Source: Candidatus Ancaeobacter aquaticus
GTDB lineage: Bacteria; Auribacterota; Ancaeobacteria; Ancaeobacterales; Ancaeobacteraceae
Direction: 5' to 3'
Assembly: GCA_030765405.1 (NCBI GenBank)
Contig: JAVCCP010000081.1
Location: forward strand, 1-52,907
DNA length: 52,907 nt
Shown: positions 9,008 to 16,608 of the stretch, piece by piece
Layout of the letters: each line of letters opens with the position of its first letter
Numbering within the stretch: the first letter of the stretch is position 1
Translations under genes and position numbers: made by a program
Notes under the pieces: model-generated
What the model was told of the DNA's origin: nothing
The model's input: the letters and a program-made list of their open reading frames with translations, nothing else
Database searches by the model: none

Positions 9008-10318
9008 ATGGATGTCTATAATATCATAAGTTTTAGCGGGATATTTGTGCTTATTGGTTTCGCATGGCTTTTGTCAGCACACAAAAAAAATATGAATTGG
9101 CGTGTTGTATTTTGGGGGATAATTATTCAGCTTTGTTTTGCGGTATTTATCTTTATGGTCCCAGCCGGAACAAAGATGTTTTTCTTTTTAAATGAGATGG
9201 TAATAAAATTACTTAATTCCGCTTCGGCTGGTTCACGGTTTCTTTTTGGCCGTTTGGCTTTACCTCCTGGAACAACAGCTGAAACCGGAGAAACATCCCT
9301 TGGATTTTTTCTTGCCTTTCAGGCATTCCCAACAATTATCTTTTTTTCAGCGTTGATGTCAATATTGTACTTCTTTAACATTATGCCGCGGATAATAAGA
9401 GGTTTCTCATATATTTTTACGAAGCTTATGAAAGTATCAGGTGCTGAGTCGTTATGTGTTGCAAGTAATATTTTTGTTGGTATTGAGTCAGCGCTTACTG
9501 TGCGCCCATATCTTAATGAAATGACAAAATCTGAGCTGTGCACATTATTAACTGCAGGAATGACAACGGTTTCATCAAATGTTATGGCAGTGTATGTGTT
9601 TAGTTTACATGATTATTTTCCGTCTATTGCGGGACATCTCATATCCGCATCGCTCCTATCTGCTCCTGCAGCACTCATTATGTCTAAGGTTCTATTACCT
9701 GAAACGGGCACACCTGTGACTCTTGGTATGACTGTTGCTCCGCATTATGAGAAGGAGAGTAATGTTTTTGAAGCAATTATTAATGGTGCAGGAGCGGGAG
9801 TAAAGCTTATCGTTGGTATTGTTGCATTACTTTTAGCTATTTTGGGATTAGTTGCCATGCTTGATTTGATCCTTGGTTTTGTGGGGACACAAGTAAATGC
9901 TGTTTTTGGGACAGCAATAAAGTTAAGTTTAAAGAATATATTAGGGATGGTGTTTTATCCTTTTACCATTATATTAGGTGTTCCTGCACATGATGCGGGT
10001 ATAATATCCAAGATAATCGGAGAGCGATCAATCCTGACAGAAGTTACTGCCTATCAGGATCTGGCCATGGCAATAAAAGGGAACTTATTGCAAAGTCCTC
10101 GTTCGGCGGTAATATGCACCTATGCATTGTGCGGTTTTGCGCATGTTGCCTCAATGGCGATATTTATAGGCGGTGTTGCGGCAATCGCTCCCAGTAAAAC
10201 AAAAGAGTTGTCACAAGTCGGTTTTCGCGCGCTTGTCGCTGCAACCTTGGCATGTCTAATGACCGCATGTATAGCAGGTACATTTTTCACACAGGGGTCA
10301 ATTCTTTTAGGAAAGTAA
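9008..10318 (+). CDS. nupC: Concentrative nucleoside transporter (NupC/CNT family)
   Basis: 436 aa, hydrophobic throughout with about ten membrane segments. The N-terminal repeat (NWRVVFWGIIIQLCFAVFI), the central gate region and the motifs ESALTVRPYLNEMTKSEL and TAGMTTVSSNVMAVYV match CNT transporters, as does the C-terminal TYALCGFAHVASMAIFIGG. These proteins import nucleosides with H+ or Na+ across the inner membrane. GGAG lies about 9 nt upstream of the ATG. Substrate range cannot be told from sequence alone. Confidence 0.92.
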   Translation: MDVYNIISFSGIFVLIGFAWLLSAHKKNMNWRVVFWGIIIQLCFAVFIFMVPAGTKMFFFLNEMVIKLLNSASAGSRFLFGRLALPPGTTAETGETSLGFFLAFQAFPTIIFFSALMSILYFFNIMPRIIRGFSYIFTKLMKVSGAESLCVASNIFVGIESALTVRPYLNEMTKSELCTLLTAGMTTVSSNVMAVYVFSLHDYFPSIAGHLISASLLSAPAALIMSKVLLPETGTPVTLGMTVAPHYEKESNVFEAIINGAGAGVKLIVGIVALLLAILGLVAMLDLILGFVGTQVNAVFGTAIKLSLKNILGMVFYPFTIILGVPAHDAGIISKIIGERSILTEVTAYQDLAMAIKGNLLQSPRSAVICTYALCGFAHVASMAIFIGGVAAIAPSKTKELSQVGFRALVAATLACLMTACIAGTFFTQGSILLGK

Positions 10319-10325
10319 AAAAACT

Positions 10326-10354
10326 GCTATAAGCTGTAAGTTGTAAGCTTTAAG
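10326..10354. repeat. Dispersed GCTATAAGCTGTAAG repeat, copy A
   Basis: Shares 24 identical bases (10331-10354) with copy B at 10681-10704. Rich in AAGCT and TAAGC steps. It is followed by a tandem ACGAGATACGA motif (10356-10381) that recurs inverted near 24514. Member of an intergenic repeat family seen five times in this window. Confidence 0.75.
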
Positions 10355-10382
10355 AAACGAGATACGATTCACGAGATACGAA

Positions 10383-10410
10383 AAAATGGAGGTGAGGGGA
10401 CTTGAACCCC
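10383..10410 (-). other. Duplicated tRNA-Ala 3' end (tRNA fragment or att-like direct repeat)
   Basis: These 28 bases are identical to 10591-10618, which contain the 3' acceptor strand and T-arm of the intact tRNA-Ala. Upstream on the minus strand a GGGGGTG (10455-10449) could pair with the acceptor, but no D-arm or standard anticodon arm can be drawn, so this is not an intact tRNA. The 208-bp segment between the copies is visibly GC-rich and contains a GGGGGT-TCC-ACCCCC hairpin (10444-10458). It may be a relic of an element integrated at the tRNA, or a decayed tRNA duplicate. Confidence 0.7.
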
Positions 10411-10443
10411 ATCCCCGTCGGCTCGTAATCTCGCCTCTTCAAA

Positions 10444-10458
10444 GGGGGTTCCACCCCC
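10444..10458. repeat. GC-rich hairpin in the tRNA-Ala flanking segment
   Basis: GGGGGT-TCC-ACCCCC, a perfect 6-bp stem. The surrounding 10411-10545 stretch is C-run rich, unlike the AT-rich neighbourhood, which suggests an inserted repeat element. Confidence 0.5.
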
Positions 10459-10594
10459 TATGACGGTCGCTTTGCTCCCTGTTACCCCCTAAAGCATAAG
10501 GAGTGCTAACGCCCCCCTTATAATCCCCCCCGGTCAGGGGTATCAGATACATAAAACGTAGAGAGGGCTTGTTTGTTAAGAGGATTTAAGAAAA

Positions 10595-10667
10595 TGGAGG
10601 TGAGGGGACTTGAACCCCTGACCCACAGACTGCCAGTCTGTTGCTCTCCCAACTGAGCTACACCCCC
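10595..10667 (-). tRNA. tRNA-Ala (anticodon GGC)
   Basis: The reverse strand folds into a standard 73-nt cloverleaf: acceptor GGGGGTG/CACCTCC, D-arm GCTC-AGTTGGGA-GAGC, anticodon stem ACAGA/TCTGT with loop CTGGCAG (anticodon GGC), T-arm AGGGG-TTCAAGT-CCCCT, discriminator A. No encoded CCA. Its 3' end is repeated 208 bp away at 10387-10410. Confidence 0.95.
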
Positions 10668-10673
10668 AATATC

Positions 10674-10704
10674 AGCTATAAAGCTGTAAGTTGTAAGCTT
10701 TAAG
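10674..10704. repeat. Dispersed repeat, copy B
   Basis: Matches copy A over 24 consecutive bases (10681-10704). Together copies A and B bracket the tRNA-Ala and its duplicated 3' end. Confidence 0.75.
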
Positions 10705-10819
10705 CAAAACAAAAAAAGATACAAACTACAAGTTACGATTTTTGAATAGTGTAAATATAACATATTATGATCGTGCGTCAAAATAAAAAGAATGGCTAAA
10801 AAATGATCGGAAATAAATA

Positions 10820-10847
10820 TTGAAATCAAATTATTTGCAGGTATAAT
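10820..10847 (+). promoter_or_regulatory. Probable sigma70 promoter of the trxA-trxB-gpmI operon
   Basis: TTGAAA (10820-10825), 16-nt spacer, TATAAT (10842-10847). The start would lie about 45 nt before the trxA ATG. Confidence 0.65.
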
Positions 10848-10897
10848 AATATTTCCGGTTAATAAATAACAGTGATGTAGATAAAAAGGAGGGGTAC

Positions 10898-11221
10898 ATG
10901 AGTAAAATGATTGAAGCAACCAATGAAATTTTTGAACAAGAAGTGATGAAAAATGAAGGAGTAGTGTTAGTTGACTTTTCAGCCGAGTGGTGCGGTCCAT
11001 GTAAAAAACTTTTGCCGACTCTTGAAGAAATCTCAGATGAAATGGCAGACAAAATTAAAGTTGTGCATGTTGATGTTGATAAGTGCAGTGATGTTGCCGG
11101 TAAATTTGGCATTCTCAGTGTTCCAACTTTGATTATCTTTAAAAATGGTGAAAGAGTTGATGAAAGCATAGGTCTTGTAGCGAAAGAAAGCCTTATAGAA
11201 AAGATTGATGCTCAGCTGTAA
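10898..11221 (+). CDS. trxA: Thioredoxin
   Basis: 107 aa, canonical thioredoxin. The redox motif WCGPCK sits in SAEWCGPCKKLLPTLEEI, and the cis-proline loop is GILSVPTLIIFKNGERV. It reduces protein disulphides in the cytoplasm. AAAGGAGGGG precedes the ATG at ideal distance. trxB, its reductase, starts 24 nt downstream, giving a complete NADPH-thioredoxin couple in one operon. Confidence 0.97.
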   Translation: MSKMIEATNEIFEQEVMKNEGVVLVDFSAEWCGPCKKLLPTLEEISDEMADKIKVVHVDVDKCSDVAGKFGILSVPTLIIFKNGERVDESIGLVAKESLIEKIDAQL

Positions 11222-11245
11222 TAAGTAATAAATTGAAGGAAAATC

Positions 11246-12175
11246 ATGACTACAAGTAATGATAAATATGATGTCGTTATAGTCGGCGGTGGCCCAGGCG
11301 GCCTTTCTGCCGGAATATATGGTGCCCGTGGAAGGTATAAAACACTTCTTCTCGAAAAAGATGTTCCGGGAGGGCAGCTTCTGCTTACCAATGAAGTCGA
11401 GAATTATCCTGGCTTTGAAGAGATGGTTGCGGGTCCAGACCTGATGAAAGCGATGGAAAATCAGGCAGTGAAACAAGGTCTTGAAATTAGACGTGAAGAA
11501 GTGAAAGAAATTGTGTTTAATGAAGGCGCCAACATTATAAAAACAAATAAAGCTGAGTACTGTTCAAAAACCGTTATTGTTGCGACTGGTTCTATTCCTC
11601 GTAAACTAGGTGTTCCCGGAGAAGATGCCCTGAGAGGTAAAGGTGTATCGTATTGTGCTACCTGTGACGGTGCTTTCTTTAGAAATAAAGTTCTTGCTGT
11701 AGTAGGAGGCGGAGATTCTGCTGTTGAAGAGGCCCTTTATTTAACTCGTTTTGCAAGTAAAGTATATATTATTCATAGAAGGGATGAATTGAGGGCGGCA
11801 AAGACCTCACAGCAAAGAGTATTTAAAAACGAAAAAATCGAAATGGTTTGGGATTCAGTTGTTGAAGAAATTGTTGGAGATAAGCTTGTTTCGAATGCAA
11901 TTGTAAAAAATGTCAGATCAGGCCAAACAAATTCACTTGATATTAATGGTGTTTTTATTTATGTGGGTACTATTCCTGTAACAGATTTTCTGAAATCGTA
12001 TGACATTTTCGATAAAGATGGACATATTGTAACCGATATATTTATGGAAACAAAATATAAAGGTGTGTTTGGTGTCGGTGATGTACGAGCAGATTCAGCG
12101 AGGCAGGTTGCTTCAGCTGTTGGGGATGGAGTCACGGCACTCCTAAAAGCAGCAAATAGATTGATTGAGTTATAA
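11246..12175 (+). CDS. trxB: Thioredoxin reductase (NADPH)
   Basis: 309 aa, normal length. FAD-binding GGGPGGLSAGIYGARGRY near the N-terminus, redox-active CATC in SYCATCDGAFF, NADPH-binding GGGDSAVEEALYL, and the C-terminal FAD motif GVFGVGDVRADSARQ. It transfers electrons from NADPH to the thioredoxin encoded just upstream. Its TAA stop overlaps the gpmI ATG by one base (TAATG), implying translational coupling. Confidence 0.97.
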   Translation: MTTSNDKYDVVIVGGGPGGLSAGIYGARGRYKTLLLEKDVPGGQLLLTNEVENYPGFEEMVAGPDLMKAMENQAVKQGLEIRREEVKEIVFNEGANIIKTNKAEYCSKTVIVATGSIPRKLGVPGEDALRGKGVSYCATCDGAFFRNKVLAVVGGGDSAVEEALYLTRFASKVYIIHRRDELRAAKTSQQRVFKNEKIEMVWDSVVEEIVGDKLVSNAIVKNVRSGQTNSLDINGVFIYVGTIPVTDFLKSYDIFDKDGHIVTDIFMETKYKGVFGVGDVRADSARQVASAVGDGVTALLKAANRLIEL

Positions 12176-13713
12176 TGAAAATTAAGAAACCGCTGGTATT
12201 GATTATACGTGATGGCTGGGGTGTTCGCGAAGCTTCTGAAGGAAATGCTACTCAAAGTGCCGATACACCTGTTCTAGACACATTACTTTCACAATATCCT
12301 TCCACAACATTAGATGCATCGGGTGGCCCCGTAGGCTTGCCTGATGGACAGATGGGCAACTCTGAAGTTGGCCATTTAAATATCGGTGCCGGAAGAAGAG
12401 TATATCAGGATTTTACCCGTGTTACCAAATCTATCCATGACGGTGATTTTTTTGACAATGAAGTTCTCATAAGTGCTTTTGGGCATGCAAAAAAGAACAA
12501 TTCTTCGGTGCATCTTGCAGGCCTAATTTCTGATGGTGGTGTTCACAGTCACTTGGAGCATGTGTATGGGTTGCTCAGATTAGCTAACAAAATCGGAGTA
12601 AAAAATGTGTACGTACATGCTTTTCTCGACGGAAGAGATACGTCACCGACCGCCGGGATAAAATATATAGCCGAGCTTGAAAAGAAGATGGCGGAGTATA
12701 CTGTTGGAAAAATTGCAACGATTACCGGGCGTTATTATGCTATGGATAGAGATAACCGTTGGGAACGTGTTGAAAGAGCTTACAGAGCGCTTGTATTTAG
12801 TGCGGGAGCGAAGAGTAATAGCGCAACGGAAGCTATTGCCGCCTCGTACGAAAAAGATGTCACTGACGAATTTGTAGAACCAATTATTCTGACCAATACC
12901 GAAGGGGCCCCTATTGCTTCCATCAACTCCGATGACTCAGTCATATTCTTTAATTTTAGGTCTGATAGAGCACGCGAAATTACAAGAACTTTCATCGATA
13001 GAGATTTTAATGAATTCCAGAGGAAAGAAAATCTTTTTCCTTATTATGTATGTTTAACAGAATATGATGCAGCGTTTAATGTGCCTGTAGCGTTTCCAAC
13101 ACTTTTTTTGAACAATATTTTTAGCGAAGTGATAAGTGCTGCCGGTTTAAAACAGCTTCGTATCGCTGAAACGGAAAAATATGCACATGTCACATTCTTT
13201 TTTAATGGCGGTATAGAAGAACCATTTCAGGGAGAAGATAGGTGTCTTATTCCATCTCCTAAAATTGCGACCTACGATTTAGAGCCTCAGATGAGCGCAT
13301 ATATAGTTACTGAAGAGCTTTTAAAGAGGATTGAATCACATACGTATGACGTTATCATTGTAAACTATGCAAATCCAGATATGGTTGGCCATACCGGGAA
13401 AATGGATGCAGTAACAAAAGCGCTTGAAGTTGTTGATGAATGTGTTGGAAGGGTAATTGAAGCTGTTAAAGCAAAGGGCGGAAGAGCTATTGTTACAGCT
13501 GATCATGGTAATTCTGATATGATGGTCGATCAAGTTACCGGGGAACCATTTACTGCACACACTACAAGTCCGGTGCATTTTATTCTCGTTGACGATGATA
13601 TGAAAAGTGTCAAACTGCAACAAGGAAGTTTGGCTGATGTGGCTCCGACCATGCTTACACTACTCGATATTTCTATTCCGGAAGACATGACGGGTAAAAA
13701 TTTGATTTCTTAA
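12175..13713 (+). CDS. gpmI: 2,3-bisphosphoglycerate-independent phosphoglycerate mutase
   Basis: 512 aa, the family length. Alkaline-phosphatase-type two-metal enzyme: Asp13 in IIRDGWGVRE, nucleophile Ser63 in GQMGNSEVGHLNIGAGR, substrate loops SDGGVHSHLEH and FLDGRDTSP, RYYAMDRDNRWERV, and metal ligands in NYANPDMVGHTG and TADHGNSD. Interconverts 3- and 2-phosphoglycerate in glycolysis and gluconeogenesis. Coupled to trxB by a TAATG overlap; co-transcription of a glycolytic enzyme with thioredoxin genes is uncommon but need not imply a shared function. Confidence 0.97.
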   Translation: MKIKKPLVLIIRDGWGVREASEGNATQSADTPVLDTLLSQYPSTTLDASGGPVGLPDGQMGNSEVGHLNIGAGRRVYQDFTRVTKSIHDGDFFDNEVLISAFGHAKKNNSSVHLAGLISDGGVHSHLEHVYGLLRLANKIGVKNVYVHAFLDGRDTSPTAGIKYIAELEKKMAEYTVGKIATITGRYYAMDRDNRWERVERAYRALVFSAGAKSNSATEAIAASYEKDVTDEFVEPIILTNTEGAPIASINSDDSVIFFNFRSDRAREITRTFIDRDFNEFQRKENLFPYYVCLTEYDAAFNVPVAFPTLFLNNIFSEVISAAGLKQLRIAETEKYAHVTFFFNGGIEEPFQGEDRCLIPSPKIATYDLEPQMSAYIVTEELLKRIESHTYDVIIVNYANPDMVGHTGKMDAVTKALEVVDECVGRVIEAVKAKGGRAIVTADHGNSDMMVDQVTGEPFTAHTTSPVHFILVDDDMKSVKLQQGSLADVAPTMLTLLDISIPEDMTGKNLIS

Positions 13714-13777
13714 TTGTTACCACTCTTTCCTATGATATAGCCATAAATTAGTAATAGAAAAAAATTGTAAAAGACGA

Positions 13778-13783
13778 TATAAT
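13778..13783 (+). promoter_or_regulatory. Possible -10 element before the histidine kinase gene
   Basis: A perfect TATAAT lies 38 nt before the kinase ATG, but no convincing -35 hexamer is seen at 16-18 nt upstream. The ATG at 13822 also has no clear Shine-Dalgarno sequence. Confidence 0.35.
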
Positions 13784-13821
13784 ATTAGTTTAACTTTATT
13801 AGTAATCCAACTTTTGCGGAT

Positions 13822-14991
13822 ATGAAAAAACAAACATTTCTCGATAAATTTATAGAACGTTTCGACAAAATCGATAGAAACGAGCTTTTAACTGCGATGC
13901 GTGATCTTTCGCGGGAGAATACCTTTCTTGGTAACATTTTAAACAGTCTTAATGACGGCATTATAGTCCTGGATAAAGAGAGGTGTATACAATTCATTAA
14001 TCCGACAGCAAGAGAGTTTGTTGGGGTAAATGAAAAAGATGCTACTGTTGGTAAGGTCATCGATAACTTTATCGTTGATGATGTTTTAAAGGAATTTATT
14101 ATCCCTCAAGATGTATTGAGTTCACAAACTATTAATAGAGATCTTGAAATATCGTTTCCTCGTAAGCTTATATTGGGGATAAGCATTATCCCTCTTATGG
14201 ATGAGAGTGAAGGCGTATCGGGAAGCGCAATCATAATACGGGATTTAACTGACAAGAGAAGGCTAGAAGGAAGGATGCTACAGTCTGAGAAATTGGGCGC
14301 TTTGTCAGTACTAGCGGCTGGACTTGCTCATGAAGTGGGGAATCCATTGAATTCATTGGATATCCATGTACAGCTTATCCAGCGTGAAGTAAGAAAATTA
14401 AGAATAGAAAGTAAAAAGAAGATAGTAGATTTAGTTAAGGTTGTTTCAGATGAAATACTCCGGCTCGATACTATTGTTCGTAATTATATTCATGCTATCC
14501 GACCATTAAAGCCGAATTATAAAGAAAACGATATTAATGAAATTATCTCTTCAACAGTTACGTTGCTTTCACCTGAGATGTTTCAATTGAATATAGTTGT
14601 AGAGCAGAATTTGTCCAAAAAGATACCCAAAACGATATCGGATAAAGGTCAGTTGAAACAGGCATTTGTAAATATTATAAAGAATGCCGTGCAAGCAATG
14701 CGTTCTGGCGGCATATTAAGAATATCTACCTATTTTGAGAGAGAAACTATTAGAATTACGGTTGAAGATAGGGGTTGCGGTATATCTCCAGAATATATAT
14801 CACGTATTTTTGACCCGCATTTTACCACGAGAAGTGACGGTCTCGGATTAGGACTAATGATGACACACAGAATTATTAAAGAACATGGCGGGGATATAGA
14901 GGTAAAAAGTCAGATTGATTTTGGTACCGTAATTACGGTATTATTACCACTTAGAACAATTACGCCTAAAATGTTACCTGAAAAAGAATAG
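13822..14991 (+). CDS. Cytoplasmic PAS-domain sensor histidine kinase (NtrB-like)
   Basis: 389 aa without membrane segments. A PAS domain spans about residues 30-145 (ILNSLNDGIIVLDKERCIQF). The H-box LAAGLAHEVGNPLN contains the phospho-accepting His170. The HATPase domain has the N-box NIIKNAVQAM, G1 EDRGCGIS and G2 DGLGLGLMMT. It should autophosphorylate and pass phosphate to the sigma54 activator encoded 23 nt downstream. The sensed signal is unknown and probably intracellular. Confidence 0.93.
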   Translation: MKKQTFLDKFIERFDKIDRNELLTAMRDLSRENTFLGNILNSLNDGIIVLDKERCIQFINPTAREFVGVNEKDATVGKVIDNFIVDDVLKEFIIPQDVLSSQTINRDLEISFPRKLILGISIIPLMDESEGVSGSAIIIRDLTDKRRLEGRMLQSEKLGALSVLAAGLAHEVGNPLNSLDIHVQLIQREVRKLRIESKKKIVDLVKVVSDEILRLDTIVRNYIHAIRPLKPNYKENDINEIISSTVTLLSPEMFQLNIVVEQNLSKKIPKTISDKGQLKQAFVNIIKNAVQAMRSGGILRISTYFERETIRITVEDRGCGISPEYISRIFDPHFTTRSDGLGLGLMMTHRIIKEHGGDIEVKSQIDFGTVITVLLPLRTITPKMLPEKE

Positions 14992-15014
14992 CGGTATAAG
15001 GAGAGTATCTCATA

Positions 15015-16364
15015 GTGAAGCCAAAGATATTGATCGTTGACGATGAATTAAATACACGTATTGGACTGCGTACAGCACTGGAAGGAAATGAGTATGAACT
15101 TTTTCTTGCTGATAAAGCTGATAATGCATTAAAGATTCTAGAGGAAAACGATATAGATGTAATGATAACTGATCTTTTCATGCCGGGGAAAAGTGGACTT
15201 GAGCTGTTAGAAGAAACAAAAAACATATCTCCGTCTACTCAGTGTATTATGATTACCGCATATGGATCGGTGGAAACCGCTGTTGATGCAATGAAATCAG
15301 GCGCATATGATTATCTTACCAAGCCGCTTAACATCGATAGAGTAGAGCTTTTGGTGAAAAGAGCATTATCTTCAAAACAGTTATCTGTAGAGAACATACA
15401 ATTAAAAGAAATGCTGGACAAGAAATATGGATTACATGATATTATTGGTAGTTCAAAGGAAATGGCACAGGTCTTTGAATTAGTTAATCAGGTCGCAAAT
15501 TCAAAAGCAACGGTATTAATTACGGGTGAAAGCGGGACAGGAAAAGAACTTATTGCAAAAGCCATTCATATGGCTAGCGATATACATAAAAAACCTTTTA
15601 TCGCGGTACATTGTGCGGCTCTTGCAGAAGGGATACTTGAAAGTGAGCTTTTCGGACATGAAAAAGGATCTTTCACGGGTGCTATTGATCGTAAGATGGG
15701 ACGGTTTGAACTCGCTGACGGAGGAACGTTGTTTCTTGATGAAGTAAGTGAAATGCGTCCTTCTACACAGGTAAAGCTATTGCGTGTTATACAGGAAAAA
15801 GAGATCGACCGAGTCGGTGGAACAAAAACAATAAAGGTTAATGTAAGAATCATTGCTGCAACAAATAAAGATTTGTTTACGCAGGTTAAAGAGGGAAAGT
15901 TTCGTGAAGATCTGTTCTATCGATTAAATGTTGTTCATATCAATATTCCGCCACTCAGGAAAAGAAAAGATGATATCCCTCTTTTAGTTGACCATTTCAT
16001 AAAACAAAGCAGTCTTGAGAATAAAAAAGTGATTGAAGGTGTTAGTTCAGAAGTAATGAAACTTTTTGTGAAATATTCTTGGCCGGGAAATGTTAGAGAA
16101 ATACAGAATTGTATTGAGACAATGGTTGTTTTATCCAGAAGTAATGTCCTTGAAGTTAAAGATATTCCGATTAATGTTGTAAATGCGATGGAGCAGGTAT
16201 CAGTTACGCAATCAAGCGTTCCAATAAATCTTAATGAAGCAGAAAAAGAGCTTATCAAAAAAGCGCTTGTTCAATCACAGGGGAACAAGACTAAAGCTGC
16301 TGGACTTTTAGGTTTAAGTCGTAGAACCCTTCACCGAAAAATCAATGAGTTCGATTTAAAATAG
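15015..16364 (+). CDS. NtrC-family sigma54-dependent response regulator
   Basis: 449 aa. N-terminal receiver with phospho-acceptor Asp53 (DVMITDLFMPG). Central AAA+ domain with Walker A GESGTGKE, the sigma54-contacting loop GSFTGA (Ser replaces the first Ala of GAFTGA, a tolerated variant) and Walker B GGTLFLDE. C-terminal Fis-type helix-turn-helix (TKAAGLLGLSRRTLHRKINEF). GTG start with GGAGAG about 10 nt upstream. Partner of the preceding kinase. Target promoters are unknown; no convincing -24/-12 site was found in the window. Confidence 0.94.
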   Translation: MKPKILIVDDELNTRIGLRTALEGNEYELFLADKADNALKILEENDIDVMITDLFMPGKSGLELLEETKNISPSTQCIMITAYGSVETAVDAMKSGAYDYLTKPLNIDRVELLVKRALSSKQLSVENIQLKEMLDKKYGLHDIIGSSKEMAQVFELVNQVANSKATVLITGESGTGKELIAKAIHMASDIHKKPFIAVHCAALAEGILESELFGHEKGSFTGAIDRKMGRFELADGGTLFLDEVSEMRPSTQVKLLRVIQEKEIDRVGGTKTIKVNVRIIAATNKDLFTQVKEGKFREDLFYRLNVVHINIPPLRKRKDDIPLLVDHFIKQSSLENKKVIEGVSSEVMKLFVKYSWPGNVREIQNCIETMVVLSRSNVLEVKDIPINVVNAMEQVSVTQSSVPINLNEAEKELIKKALVQSQGNKTKAAGLLGLSRRTLHRKINEFDLK

Positions 16365-16484
16365 AATTTGCGAACTCATATCATATCTATATTTTTCATG
16401 TATCATTTTAAGAGATTGTGTCAATCGAACAGTATGAGTTATTATGGCACTCTTTTTCATGGTAATCTTACTAAAAAAGTACAA

Positions 16485-16588
16485 CTATAAGCTTTAAGCT
16501 GTAAGTTATAAGATAAATGACATATGCTTTAAGAAAGATAGCTGTAATTTTACCGCTTATAGCTTAAAGCTTACAGCATATAGCTTAT
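16485..16588. repeat. Inverted pair of the dispersed repeat upstream of clpB (copies C and D)
   Basis: Copy C (16485-16512, CTATAAGCTTTAAGCTGTAA...) and copy D (16555-16588, GCTTATAGCTTAAAGCTTAC...) are in opposite orientation and can form a long imperfect AT-rich hairpin. The base of the hairpin ends only 2 nt before the clpB ribosome-binding site (AAAGGTGGTGA), so folding of the mRNA could affect translation. No CIRCE element (TTAGCACTC-N9-GAGTGCTAA) is present. Confidence 0.7.
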
Positions 16589-16608
16589 ATGGAAAGGTGG
16601 TGATTAAT

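Noticed and set aside
10387-10455. Possible third tRNA or tmRNA end on the minus strand (GGGGGTG acceptor, T-arm, and a GACGGGGAT as in tmRNA 5' ends)
   Set aside because: Acceptor and T-arm pair, but there is no D-arm or proper anticodon arm, and no tag-peptide reading frame was identified. Kept as a tRNA 3'-end duplicate.
10501-10509. GAGTGCTAA, half of a CIRCE (HrcA) operator
   Set aside because: The required TTAGCACTC half at 9 nt upstream is missing and no heat-shock gene follows.
10518-11000. 160-aa minus-strand ORF
   Set aside because: It reads through tRNA-Ala and antisense to trxA; not a gene.
16445-16460. TGGCAC-N5-TTCAT, sigma54-like -24/-12 site upstream of clpB
   Set aside because: The -12 GC element is absent; one good half is expected by chance.
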